39,512 nucleotides of DNA from an uncultured Actinomycetes bacterium (GTDB taxonomy: Bacteria > Actinomycetota > Actinomycetes > Nanopelagicales > Nanopelagicaceae): assembly GCA_903832395.1 (NCBI GenBank), contig CAILBF010000061.1, positions 1-39,512 of the forward strand. Direction: 5' to 3'. The notes under the pieces are model-generated. The model was not told the DNA's origin. It saw nothing but the letters and a program-made list of their open reading frames with translations, and did not search any database. The translations under genes were made by a program, and so were the position numbers. Positions 8,226-15,282 of the stretch are shown here, piece by piece (positions within the stretch are counted from its first letter, which is position 1; each line of letters opens with the position of its first letter).

Positions 8226-9281
8226 ATGAAGAGAATTAGCGTTAGCGCCGAACGAAATTATGATGTTCAAGTCGACTGTGACTGGAGGGTTGAACTCGCC
8301 ACGTTGGTAGAAAATCGTTCGAGAATTGCCATCGTCCACACAGATGCCATGCGTGATGCCGTTGCGTTGCCTGCAAATCTTGCAGCGGAGGTTTTCTACT
8401 TCAATCTCCCCGATGGAGAGGCTGCCAAGTCATTCGAAACCATCTCTAAATTATGGAATTGGTTAGGGGCCGCTGGTTTCACGCGCTCTGATTTAATTGT
8501 CGGAATTGGAGGAGGCGCGATCACCGATGTCTCTGGTTTCGCCGCCGCTTCTTGGCTTCGAGGAATCGATTGGGTTGCAGTTCCAACGAGTATTGCCGGA
8601 ATGGTAGATGCAGCAGTTGGTGGAAAGACTGGAATCAATAGTGATTATGGCAAGAACTTAATCGGCGCATTTCACTCTCCGATTGCAGTATTGGTTGATA
8701 CATCGTGGCTATCGACTTTATCGGATCGTGATTTAGCTGCAGGAATGGCTGAAGTTATTAAGTGCGGCTTCATTGCCGACAAAGAAATATTGCGCTTACT
8801 CAAGGGGCAATTGGTGAGCACATTGCGCGCAGACTTGCCGCGGGTTGTTGCGTTGATAGAGGCGGCCGTATCAGTAAAGGCCACAGTTGTTGCCAGTGAC
8901 TTCAAAGAGAGCTTTGCCCGTGAAGTCCTTAACTACGGACACACTCTGGCGCATGCAATCGAGCTTCACAGCAAGTATTCCTTGCGACATGGCGAGGCCG
9001 TAGCGATTGGGCTTGTTTTTGCCGCCGAACTTTCAAATATTAAGGAACACCTAAATCCTGATGTGGTTGCCATGCACCGTGAAATTCTGAGTGGACTAGG
9101 ACTACCGATCTCATATCCACGTCAAGCATGGTCAGAGTTATTGCCCTTATTAGCCCTGGATAAAAAGGCTCGTGGCAAGAAACTGCGCTTTGTTGCGATA
9201 TCTGATGTAGCTCAAACAATTCGCATTGACGATGCAAATGAGAATGAACTTACTGCTGCCTATGAGAGAATTAGCTCATGA
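8226..9281 (+). CDS. aroB: 3-dehydroquinate synthase
   Basis: Cyclises DAHP to 3-dehydroquinate with NAD+ and a divalent metal (351 residues). NAD-binding 'GIGGGAITDVSGF' is at about 93-105 and 'VPTSIAGMVDAAVGGKTGIN' at 119-138. Metal ligands by family comparison are Glu176 in 'AEVIKCG', His239 in 'NYGHTLAHAIE' and His255 in RHGEAVAIG. It begins immediately after aroK and overlaps aroQ by 4 nt (ATGA). All catalytic motifs look intact. It supplies the substrate used by the next gene's enzyme. Confidence 0.96.
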   Translation: MKRISVSAERNYDVQVDCDWRVELATLVENRSRIAIVHTDAMRDAVALPANLAAEVFYFNLPDGEAAKSFETISKLWNWLGAAGFTRSDLIVGIGGGAITDVSGFAAASWLRGIDWVAVPTSIAGMVDAAVGGKTGINSDYGKNLIGAFHSPIAVLVDTSWLSTLSDRDLAAGMAEVIKCGFIADKEILRLLKGQLVSTLRADLPRVVALIEAAVSVKATVVASDFKESFAREVLNYGHTLAHAIELHSKYSLRHGEAVAIGLVFAAELSNIKEHLNPDVVAMHREILSGLGLPISYPRQAWSELLPLLALDKKARGKKLRFVAISDVAQTIRIDDANENELTAAYERISS

Positions 9282-9709
9282 AGATTCTTGTGATCAATGG
9301 ACCGAATCTGGCCCGCTTGGATATTCGCGACTCTTCGATCTATGGCGATCTTAACTACGGCGAGCTCCAGAACCTTATTCAAACTGCAGCCACGAAACAT
9401 GGCTTTGAAGCCGATGTTCGACAGAGCGATGATGAAGCGACGATCATTGGCTGGTTGCACGAGGCTGCCGATAAGAAACTACCTGTCATCATTAACCCGG
9501 CCGCATTTACGCACTACTCATATGCCATTCGTGATGCCGCTGAGCTAGCAAAAGCGCCACTTATTGAGGTTCATCTATCGAACCCACTTTCGCGCGAAGA
9601 GTTTCGGCACACCTCAGTAATCGCTGGAGTGGCTAATGGAACTATCGCTGGTTTTGGTCCGAATTCTTATGTATTGGCGATAATCGCGCTTAAAAACCTC
9701 ATCGGATAA
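9278..9709 (+). CDS. aroQ: 3-dehydroquinate dehydratase, type II
   Basis: Dehydrates 3-dehydroquinate to 3-dehydroshikimate (143 residues; the type II enzyme is a small dodecameric flavodoxin-like protein). The N-terminus 'ILVINGPNLARL' and the flexible active-site loop carrying Arg17 and catalytic Tyr22 (IRDSSIYG) are present. So are 'RQSDDEATIIGWLHEA' (similar to the mycobacterial QSDSEA variant), 'NPAAFTHYSYAIRDA', and the general acid His99 in 'EVHLSN' followed by 'REEFRHTS'. It is the last gene of the aro cluster; 87 nt separate it from efp. Confidence 0.95.
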   Translation: MKILVINGPNLARLDIRDSSIYGDLNYGELQNLIQTAATKHGFEADVRQSDDEATIIGWLHEAADKKLPVIINPAAFTHYSYAIRDAAELAKAPLIEVHLSNPLSREEFRHTSVIAGVANGTIAGFGPNSYVLAIIALKNLIG

Positions 9710-9796
9710 GCGAACAAAGCACTACTCGCAAGCGGGTATCCTTAACCCCTTGCTGTCGCATCCGATAGCCGAATTTATACGAGTGGAGCTTTAATC

Positions 9797-10357
9797 GTGG
9801 CAACAACAGCTGATTTAAAAAATGGAATTACCTTAGACATTGAGGGTCAACTGTGGAACGTTGTTGAGTTTCAACATGTGAAGCCAGGCAAGGGTCCAGC
9901 TTTCGTGCGAACAAAGTTGAAGTCAGTTCTTACTGGAAAAGTCATTGACCGTACTTTTAACTCAGGCGTAAAGATCGATATTGAAATTTTAGAAAAGCGC
10001 GATATGCAGTTTTTATACAAAGAGGGCGAAGACTTTGTTTTCATGGACGCCAAGACTTTTGATCAAATGACTATTTCTATGGCTACCGTTGGCGAGATGG
10101 CCAACTACATGCTTGAAAACACCGATGCAGTTGTTGCAGTTCACGATGACAATCCTCTTTATATTGAACTTGCCGCTGCAGTACCACTAAAAATTACATA
10201 TACCGAACCTGGAATTCAGGGAGATCGCTCGTCAGGTGGCACAAAGCCAGCAACCGTTGAAACAGGCATCGAAATTCAAGTTCCATTATTTATTAAGCAA
10301 GATGAGATCGTCATGGTTGATACTCGTGATGGGTCTTACCAAGGCCGCGCTAACTAG
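9797..10357 (+). CDS. efp: Translation elongation factor P
   Basis: Relieves ribosome stalling at polyproline stretches by acting at the E site (186 residues). The N-terminal KOW-like domain has the tip loop 'HVKPGKGPAFVRTKLKS' with Lys32 at the position modified in some bacteria. Two OB-fold domains follow, the last with 'TYTEPGIQGDRSSGGTKPA' and 'VPLFIKQDEI'. The GTG start is supported by a GTGGAG ribosome binding site about 8 nt upstream. The 87-nt upstream gap may hold its promoter (TTTATA around 9774-9779, weak). No gene for a modifying enzyme lies in the window. It shares one base with the nusB start. Confidence 0.96.
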   Translation: MATTADLKNGITLDIEGQLWNVVEFQHVKPGKGPAFVRTKLKSVLTGKVIDRTFNSGVKIDIEILEKRDMQFLYKEGEDFVFMDAKTFDQMTISMATVGEMANYMLENTDAVVAVHDDNPLYIELAAAVPLKITYTEPGIQGDRSSGGTKPATVETGIEIQVPLFIKQDEIVMVDTRDGSYQGRAN

Positions 10358-10779
10358 TGTCGGCCCGCAGTAAAGCCCGAAAAGCGGCGCTAGATCTACT
10401 CTATGAGGCAGATATCCGCGGTACTAACGCGGTCGAAACGCTTACGCTTCGAGATGTAGTCCAAGAGGGTCCAGATGCACGACCAATTCGCGACTATACG
10501 CGCGAGTTAGTGGTTGGCGTTGGCGATAACTCGCGAAAGATCGACGAACTTATTACAACGTATGCCCAAGGTTGGGATATGGATCGATTGCCCGCCGTGG
10601 ATAGAAATATCTTGCGTCTTGGTATTTATGAAATTCTCTGGTCGGAGGCAATTCCAGATGGCGTAGCTATTGATGAAGCGCTGGCCTTAGCTAAAGAGTT
10701 ATCGACCGATGAGTCAGCGGGCTTTATTCACGGTGTATTGGGAAGAATCTCTTCCATCAAAGAGAGTTTAGCTATCTAA
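10357..10779 (+). CDS. nusB: Transcription antitermination factor NusB
   Basis: All-helical RNA-binding protein that pairs with NusE/S10 on boxA RNA during rRNA transcription (140 residues). N-terminal 'SARSKARKAALDLLYEADIRG' and C-terminal 'DRLPAVDRNILRLGIYEI', 'PDGVAIDEALALAKELSTDESAGFIHGVLGRI' (split here) are typical of the family. The GTG start re-uses the G of the efp TAG stop, so the two are probably translationally coupled. Its 3' end overlaps the convergent bldD-like gene by 8 nt, with no terminator hairpin between them. Confidence 0.95.
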   Translation: MSARSKARKAALDLLYEADIRGTNAVETLTLRDVVQEGPDARPIRDYTRELVVGVGDNSRKIDELITTYAQGWDMDRLPAVDRNILRLGIYEILWSEAIPDGVAIDEALALAKELSTDESAGFIHGVLGRISSIKESLAI

Positions 10780-11260
10780 TTTTTAGCAGTAGTTTGTTGT
10801 CGATAAGTATTTCGTTGACTTCATCGTGAGTTTTACCTATGGCCAAAGCCAAGAGCGTTAAATCCTCTGATCGCATGGAGAGAATCTCGCCATTCCAGTC
10901 ATTTCTCAGTGCCACGATGCCACTTATATAGGTGATGATTGTTCGCAGGTGGAGATTGACGTGGCCCGTTCGCGATGCATTGCTACTCATCGCCCGTAAG
11001 GAACGCAGATCAATTACGGGTAAACGTGCAACCGAGGATGGCGTGACTGGTGCTTCAAGAAGATAGCTCAAAGGAACACCATAGAAATTGGCAATAAGTA
11101 TTGCTTTGCTGATGCTCAAACTTCGATCTCCGCGCTCATATGAGCCCAGGACAACGGCCTTAATTTTTCGGAGGCTCTTCGCCTCAACATCTGAGAGGGA
11201 TAGTCCTTTAGCGATTCGGATTGCCCGAATCCTGGCCGAAATCGATTCGCTTGTTGTCAT
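10772..11260 (-). CDS. bldD: BldD-like transcriptional regulator
   Basis: A 162-residue regulator related to Streptomyces BldD. An N-terminal XRE-type helix-turn-helix (about 8-70: 'ISARIRAIRIAKGLSLSDVE', 'VVLGSYERGDRSLSI', 'IANFYGVPLSYLL') is joined by a linker to a C-terminal domain. That domain carries R119-N-D121-x8-R130-S-E-D133, which keeps the four charged residues of the BldD c-di-GMP motif (RxD-x8-RxxD). I chose the ATG at 11260 (MTTSES); the frame stays open to 11344, but those extra residues are basic, unlike the family, and cover the promoter region. A TACCCT hexamer ends 7 nt upstream and no ribosome binding site is visible. It is divergent from pyrR. Confidence 0.88.
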   Translation of the reverse strand: MTTSESISARIRAIRIAKGLSLSDVEAKSLRKIKAVVLGSYERGDRSLSISKAILIANFYGVPLSYLLEAPVTPSSVARLPVIDLRSLRAMSSNASRTGHVNLHLRTIITYISGIVALRNDWNGEILSMRSEDLTLLALAIGKTHDEVNEILIDNKLLLKIR

Positions 11261-11267
11261 AGTGGGC

Positions 11268-11273
11268 AGGGTA
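11268..11273 (-). promoter_or_regulatory. Putative leaderless -10 element (TACCCT) for bldD
   Basis: Read on the minus strand, TACCCT ends 7 nt before the bldD ATG. It fits the TANNNT pattern seen at other starts here, with one base more spacing. A 10-bp GC-rich palindrome lies just upstream. Confidence 0.4.
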
Positions 11274-11276
11274 GTT

Positions 11277-11286
11277 CGCCGCGGCG
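11277..11286. promoter_or_regulatory. Palindrome CGCCGCGGCG in the bldD promoter spacer
   Basis: A perfect 10-bp palindrome sits 3 bp upstream of the putative bldD -10, inside the region that would separate -10 from -35. It is more GC-rich than its surroundings. Position suggests an operator, for example for autoregulation, but it does not resemble the published BldD consensus and no binding protein can be named. Confidence 0.3.
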
Positions 11287-11324
11287 TCGGGGAAGTGGCG
11301 ATATCCACAGGTAGATAGAAGCGA

Positions 11325-11333
11325 TGGTATGCT
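11325..11333 (+). promoter_or_regulatory. Putative promoter of the pyr operon (extended -10 TGGTATGCT)
   Basis: TG-G-TATGCT is an extended -10 match (TGnTATGCT). A weak -35 (TCCACA, 11304-11309) lies 18 bp upstream. Initiation about 7 nt downstream would give a leader of about 45 nt that contains the PyrR-loop hairpin and the pyrR ribosome binding site. Confidence 0.5.
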
Positions 11334-11354
11334 CGCCCACGCATCCTTTAACGA

Positions 11355-11379
11355 CCCATCCTGAGAGATGGGGAAGGAG
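11355..11379 (+). promoter_or_regulatory. PyrR RNA-binding loop next to the pyrR ribosome binding site
   Basis: CCCATC-CTGAGA-GATGGG forms a 6-bp hairpin with a six-base loop (stem 11355-11360 and 11367-11372). The loop CUGAGA fits the CNGNGA hexaloop known for Bacillus PyrR binding sites, and the wider UCCUGAGAG fits UCCNGNGAG. The Shine-Dalgarno GAAGGAG (11373-11379) follows the stem directly. PyrR bound to UMP could therefore block translation initiation, as reported for Mycobacterium smegmatis pyr. There is no room or T-run for an attenuator. Confidence 0.75.
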
Positions 11380-11385
11380 ATTTAC

Positions 11386-11913
11386 ATGAGTGTTGCCATG
11401 TCCGCACAGGATATTTCACGTGCGTTGATTCGTATTTCCCACGAGATTCTTGAAGCTAACTCCGATGCCACAAAGATTACTCTCCTGGGTATTCCAACGC
11501 GTGGAGCCCACCTTGCCCAACGAATTGCCACGATCATGGCCGGTATTACTGGGCACGATATCCCGGTTGGAATGCTGGATATAACGCTGCATCGCGATGA
11601 CTTAAGACTTCGTCCACCTCGAGCGATCATGCCGACAAATATTCCCGTCGAGGGAATCAATGGGCGAGATGTTGTACTTATCGATGATGTTCTCTTCTCT
11701 GGACGAACGATTCGCGCTGCCTTAGATGCATTGGGGGAGATTGGTCGACCTCGTACCGTTCAATTGGCGGTTCTGGTCGATAGAGGCCACCGTGAGCTGC
11801 CTATTAGAGCTGATTACGTAGGCAAAAATCTGCCGACATCAACTGTGCAATCAGTGAAAGTTCAATTGACTGAGATTGATAGCGTTGACGAAGTTTTGAT
11901 TGAAGATAACTAA
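11386..11913 (+). CDS. pyrR: Bifunctional pyr operon regulatory protein / uracil phosphoribosyltransferase PyrR
   Basis: RNA-binding regulator with uracil phosphoribosyltransferase fold (175 residues from this start). The ATG at 11386 is preferred over the in-frame ATG at 11368 because GAAGGAG sits 6 nt upstream and because the earlier codon lies inside the regulatory hairpin. The PRPP-binding motif 'VVLIDDVLFSGRTIRAAL' is at about 95-112; 'LGIPTRGAHLAQRI' and 'VLVDRGHRELPIRADYVGKN' are further PyrR signatures. It is the first gene of the pyrimidine operon, overlaps pyrB by one base, and should sense UMP/UTP to control its own operon. Confidence 0.95.
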   Translation: MSVAMSAQDISRALIRISHEILEANSDATKITLLGIPTRGAHLAQRIATIMAGITGHDIPVGMLDITLHRDDLRLRPPRAIMPTNIPVEGINGRDVVLIDDVLFSGRTIRAALDALGEIGRPRTVQLAVLVDRGHRELPIRADYVGKNLPTSTVQSVKVQLTEIDSVDEVLIEDN

Positions 11914-12860
11914 TGCGCCACTTACTCTCGATCTCCGACCTAACAAAGCTAGAAGCGATCTCAATCTTAGACACGGCAACTGAGTTATCGCGTATCAGCG
12001 ACGGAGCCGTCAAGAAACTTCCAACTTTGCGCGGACGTACAATCGTCAATCTATTCGCAGAAGACTCCACCAGAACGCGAATCTCATTTGAAGCCGCCGC
12101 CAAGCGTCTATCGGCCGATGTTATTAACTTTTCAGCTAAAGGCTCGAGCGTGAGTAAAGGCGAGTCGTTAAAAGATACGGCACTTACTCTTCAAGCGATG
12201 GGCGCCGATGCGGTAATCATTCGTCACGGTGCATCAGGCGCACCTCAACGTCTTGCCGATTCAGAGTGGATGCATGGAAGCGTCATCAATGCCGGTGATG
12301 GTACCCATGAACATCCAAGTCAAGCCCTACTCGATGCGTTCACAATGAGAAAACACCTCGGAAAGGGAAGTTCAGATTTAGCTGGCATACGAGTTGCCAT
12401 CGTTGGCGACGTTCTCCACTCACGTGTAGCTCGATCGAATGTTTTGCTTCTAACTCTTTTAGGGGCGAGTGTCACTTTAGTTGCACCACCAACACTTCTA
12501 CCAGTCGGTGTAACTTCATGGCCAGTAACGATTTCTTATGATTTAGATAGCGTGATTGCAAACGTTGATGTCGTCATGATGTTGCGAGTGCAACAGGAGC
12601 GCATGACCGATTTGTTCTTCCCTAATGCCCGCGAATATTCGAGATATTTTGGTCTCAATACCGAGCGCTTAAAATTAATGGCGCCTAATGCAATAGTTAT
12701 GCACCCAGGTCCAATGAATCGCGGATTAGAGATTGCCGCAGAAGTTGCCGACAGTGCCCGATCTGTAATCGTTGAACAAGTAGCTAACGGCGTGAGCGTA
12801 CGAATGGCTATTTTGTACGTCTTACTTGCAGGTCATCCTTTGGAAGCAGGTGCTAATTAA
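11913..12860 (+). CDS. pyrB: Aspartate carbamoyltransferase catalytic subunit
   Basis: Condenses carbamoyl phosphate with aspartate, the first committed step to UMP (315 residues). The carbamoyl-phosphate motif STRTR is at residues 52-56 ('EDSTRTRISFEAAAKRL'), 'SSVSKGESLKDT' supplies the conserved Ser/Lys loop, and 'HPSQALLDAFTM' is the usual mid-protein signature. No pyrI-like regulatory subunit gene is present. The start overlaps the pyrR stop and the end overlaps pyrC (TAATG). Confidence 0.97.
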   Translation: MRHLLSISDLTKLEAISILDTATELSRISDGAVKKLPTLRGRTIVNLFAEDSTRTRISFEAAAKRLSADVINFSAKGSSVSKGESLKDTALTLQAMGADAVIIRHGASGAPQRLADSEWMHGSVINAGDGTHEHPSQALLDAFTMRKHLGKGSSDLAGIRVAIVGDVLHSRVARSNVLLLTLLGASVTLVAPPTLLPVGVTSWPVTISYDLDSVIANVDVVMMLRVQQERMTDLFFPNAREYSRYFGLNTERLKLMAPNAIVMHPGPMNRGLEIAAEVADSARSVIVEQVANGVSVRMAILYVLLAGHPLEAGAN

Positions 12861-14170
12861 TGTCAACACAACGCTATCTAATTAAAAATGCGCGTTTAGC
12901 CGCAGGCAATGCCACAGATGTACTGGTAGTAGACGGCGTTATTAGTGCGGTATCGACAAACATTTCAGATCACGAAGCAACGGTGATTGATGCTAAATCC
13001 TCGATTGTTCTGCCTGGCTTAGTTGATTTACATACGCACCTGCGCCAACCTGGACGCGAAGATGCCGAGAGCGTTCTCTCCGGTTCACGTGCTGGCGCAA
13101 AAGGTGGATTCACGGCGCTCTCTGCCATGGCAAATACGTCACCAGTTGCTGATAACGCTGGCGTTGTAGAACAAGTATTTCGTTTAGGACAAGAAGCGGG
13201 ATATTTAGATGTCTTTCCTATCGGCGCAGTAACTGCAGGTCTTAAGGGAGAATCTCTATCAGAGATCGGCGCGATGGCCGATTCCATTGCTCGCGTTCGA
13301 GTTTTTAGCGATGATGGAAACTGCGTCTTTGATCCCTTGGTAATGCGTAGAGCTCTTGAATACATTAAGGCCTTTGATGGTGTCATTGCACAGCATGCAC
13401 AAGAGCCTCGACTAACAGTTGGTGCGCAGATGAACGAGGGCGAAGTCTCCTCTATCTTGGGACTTAAAGGTTGGCCAGCAATTGCCGAAGAGGCGATAAT
13501 TGCTCGAGATGTTTTGCTCACTGATCACGTTAAGTCCAGACTTCATGTTTGCCATGTTACGACCGCTGGGGGAGTTGAGATAATTCGTTGGGCGAAAGCT
13601 CGCGGAATTAATGTGACTGCCGAGGTAACTCCTCATCATCTCTTATTAACCGATGAACTTGCCCGCTCTTATGATCCGATATTTAAAGTTAATCCACCGC
13701 TTCGAAGTGAACGCGATGTCATGGCGCTTCGTGAAGGGTTAGCCGAAGGAATTATCGATATCGTTGCAACCGATCATGCACCACACACTATGGAGAGTAA
13801 AGAGTGCGAATGGCAGGAGGCCTCATTCGGAATGTTGGGTCTTGAAACCGCATTATCAATCGTTCAGAAAACTATGGTTGATACTGGTCTCATGAATTGG
13901 GAAGCGGTCGCAGATCGTTTATCAACGGCCCCAGCACGCATAGCCGGCTATAGCCAGCAAGGTAACAATCTTGCAGTAGGTTCTGCGGCCAATCTCACAA
14001 TCATTAACCCAGCTGCGAGTTGGTTAGTTGATCGCGATTTAGTGGCTTCTAAGAGCCGAAATACGCCTTTCCACGGCTTTGAACTTCCTGGCGTAGTCAC
14101 TCACACTTTCTACAATGGCATTCCAACGCTCATTGATGGCGCACTTGTCGCCCCGACTGGTTCGCGATGA
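12860..14170 (+). CDS. pyrC: Dihydroorotase
   Basis: Zinc amidohydrolase that cyclises carbamoyl aspartate to dihydroorotate (436 residues, the long class I type). Metal-binding His58 and His60 are in 'DLHTHLRQPG'; 'HVCHVTTAGGVEII' and 'EVTPHHLLLTDE' carry further histidines, and 'VATDHAPH' carries the catalytic aspartate. It overlaps pyrB by one base at its start and carA by 4 nt (ATGA) at its end, so it is translated as part of the pyr operon. Confidence 0.97.
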   Translation: MSTQRYLIKNARLAAGNATDVLVVDGVISAVSTNISDHEATVIDAKSSIVLPGLVDLHTHLRQPGREDAESVLSGSRAGAKGGFTALSAMANTSPVADNAGVVEQVFRLGQEAGYLDVFPIGAVTAGLKGESLSEIGAMADSIARVRVFSDDGNCVFDPLVMRRALEYIKAFDGVIAQHAQEPRLTVGAQMNEGEVSSILGLKGWPAIAEEAIIARDVLLTDHVKSRLHVCHVTTAGGVEIIRWAKARGINVTAEVTPHHLLLTDELARSYDPIFKVNPPLRSERDVMALREGLAEGIIDIVATDHAPHTMESKECEWQEASFGMLGLETALSIVQKTMVDTGLMNWEAVADRLSTAPARIAGYSQQGNNLAVGSAANLTIINPAASWLVDRDLVASKSRNTPFHGFELPGVVTHTFYNGIPTLIDGALVAPTGSR

Positions 14171-15282
14171 GTACCGCATTTTTCGTCCTTGACGACGGCC
14201 GAATTTTTGAAGGTAAGAGCTGGGGCGCCGAAGGCAAAGTATTTGGTGAGGCCGTATTCCAAACTGGCATGACGGGTTATCAAGAGACCTTAACCGATCC
14301 TTCGTATCACAAGCAGGTAGTAGTTATGACTGCGCCACATATCGGAAACACCGGAGTGAATAAGGAAGATAATGAATCGGCGAAGATTTGGGTTGCAGGC
14401 TTTGTGGTTCGTAATCCTTCAACGCTGACCTCTAATTGGCGCAGCGAAAATGATTTGGAGACCGAGTTAATTGATCAGAATATTGTGGGTATCCAAGGCG
14501 TTGATACCCGCGCGATAACTCGCCATTTGCGTGATCGTGGTTCGATGCGTGTGGGTATTTTCTCCGGATTAGAGTTAAGTCGCGAAGAGATGGTTGTCGA
14601 AGTTCGAAAGTCAGAGTCGATGACCGGTGCTTTTTTAGTAGCTGATGTTTCAACACCCGTTTCTTACATCGTTCCTGCAATTGGTGAGAAGAAATTCGTT
14701 GTGGCGGCAATTGATTTAGGCATTAAGGGTGCAACACCGCGAGCTTTGGCAGAGCGTGGCGTTGAAGTACATGTGTTGCCCTTTAATTCAACGGTAGAGC
14801 AAATTCTTAGCTTGAATCCAGATGGTGTTTTTCTTTCAAATGGTCCGGGGGATCCCGCATCAATGGTCGAGACTATAGAAATGGTTCGCGAGATTTTGTT
14901 GAAGGAGATTCCAATCTTCGGTATCTGTTTCGGCCATCAAATTTTAGGTAGAGCTTTAGGTTTCGAAACATATAAGTTAACTTTCGGCCATCGTGGTATC
15001 AATCAACCGGTGATCGACAAAAATACGGGTAAAGTTGAGATCACATCGCACAACCATGGTTTTGCTCTTAAAGCACCTACGGATAGCCAGTTTTCAACGG
15101 TATACGGCAGTGGAGAGGTCACTCACGTCTCACTCAATGATGGCGTTGTCGAAGGTCTACAACTTCTAGATCGGCCAGCATTTTCAGTGCAATATCACCC
15201 AGAGGCGGCCGCAGGTCCCCACGATGCCGCCTATCTCTTTGATCGTTTCGTCGATTTAATGGCTAAGAAAGTACGTGCATAA
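14167..15282 (+). CDS. carA: Carbamoyl-phosphate synthase small (glutaminase) subunit
   Basis: Releases ammonia from glutamine and channels it to CarB (371 residues). The N-terminal domain holds 'FQTGMTGYQETLTDPSY' and 'GVDTRAITRHLRDRGSMR'. The class I glutamine amidotransferase domain has the nucleophile in 'GICFGHQILGRALG' and the His/Glu pair in 'QYHPEAAAGPHD'. Its place in the pyr operon suggests pyrimidine-linked control, although its product also feeds arginine synthesis. It overlaps carB by one base. Confidence 0.97.
   Translation: MSTAFFVLDDGRIFEGKSWGAEGKVFGEAVFQTGMTGYQETLTDPSYHKQVVVMTAPHIGNTGVNKEDNESAKIWVAGFVVRNPSTLTSNWRSENDLETELIDQNIVGIQGVDTRAITRHLRDRGSMRVGIFSGLELSREEMVVEVRKSESMTGAFLVADVSTPVSYIVPAIGEKKFVVAAIDLGIKGATPRALAERGVEVHVLPFNSTVEQILSLNPDGVFLSNGPGDPASMVETIEMVREILLKEIPIFGICFGHQILGRALGFETYKLTFGHRGINQPVIDKNTGKVEITSHNHGFALKAPTDSQFSTVYGSGEVTHVSLNDGVVEGLQLLDRPAFSVQYHPEAAAGPHDAAYLFDRFVDLMAKKVRA

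Noticed and set aside
11302..11310. DnaA-box-like ATATCCACA
   Set aside because: One mismatch to TTATCCACA, a single copy, no AT-rich region or other boxes, and it lies at the pyr promoter; not evidence for an origin.
11261..11344. 28-residue N-terminal extension of the BldD-like protein
   Set aside because: It would cover the palindrome and the promoter, is basic and proline-rich unlike family members, and the ATG at 11260 has a -10-like hexamer at the proper distance.
12970..13521. 183-codon open frame on the minus strand inside pyrC
   Set aside because: Same reasoning: lies opposite the metal-binding part of dihydroorotase, with no domain signature.
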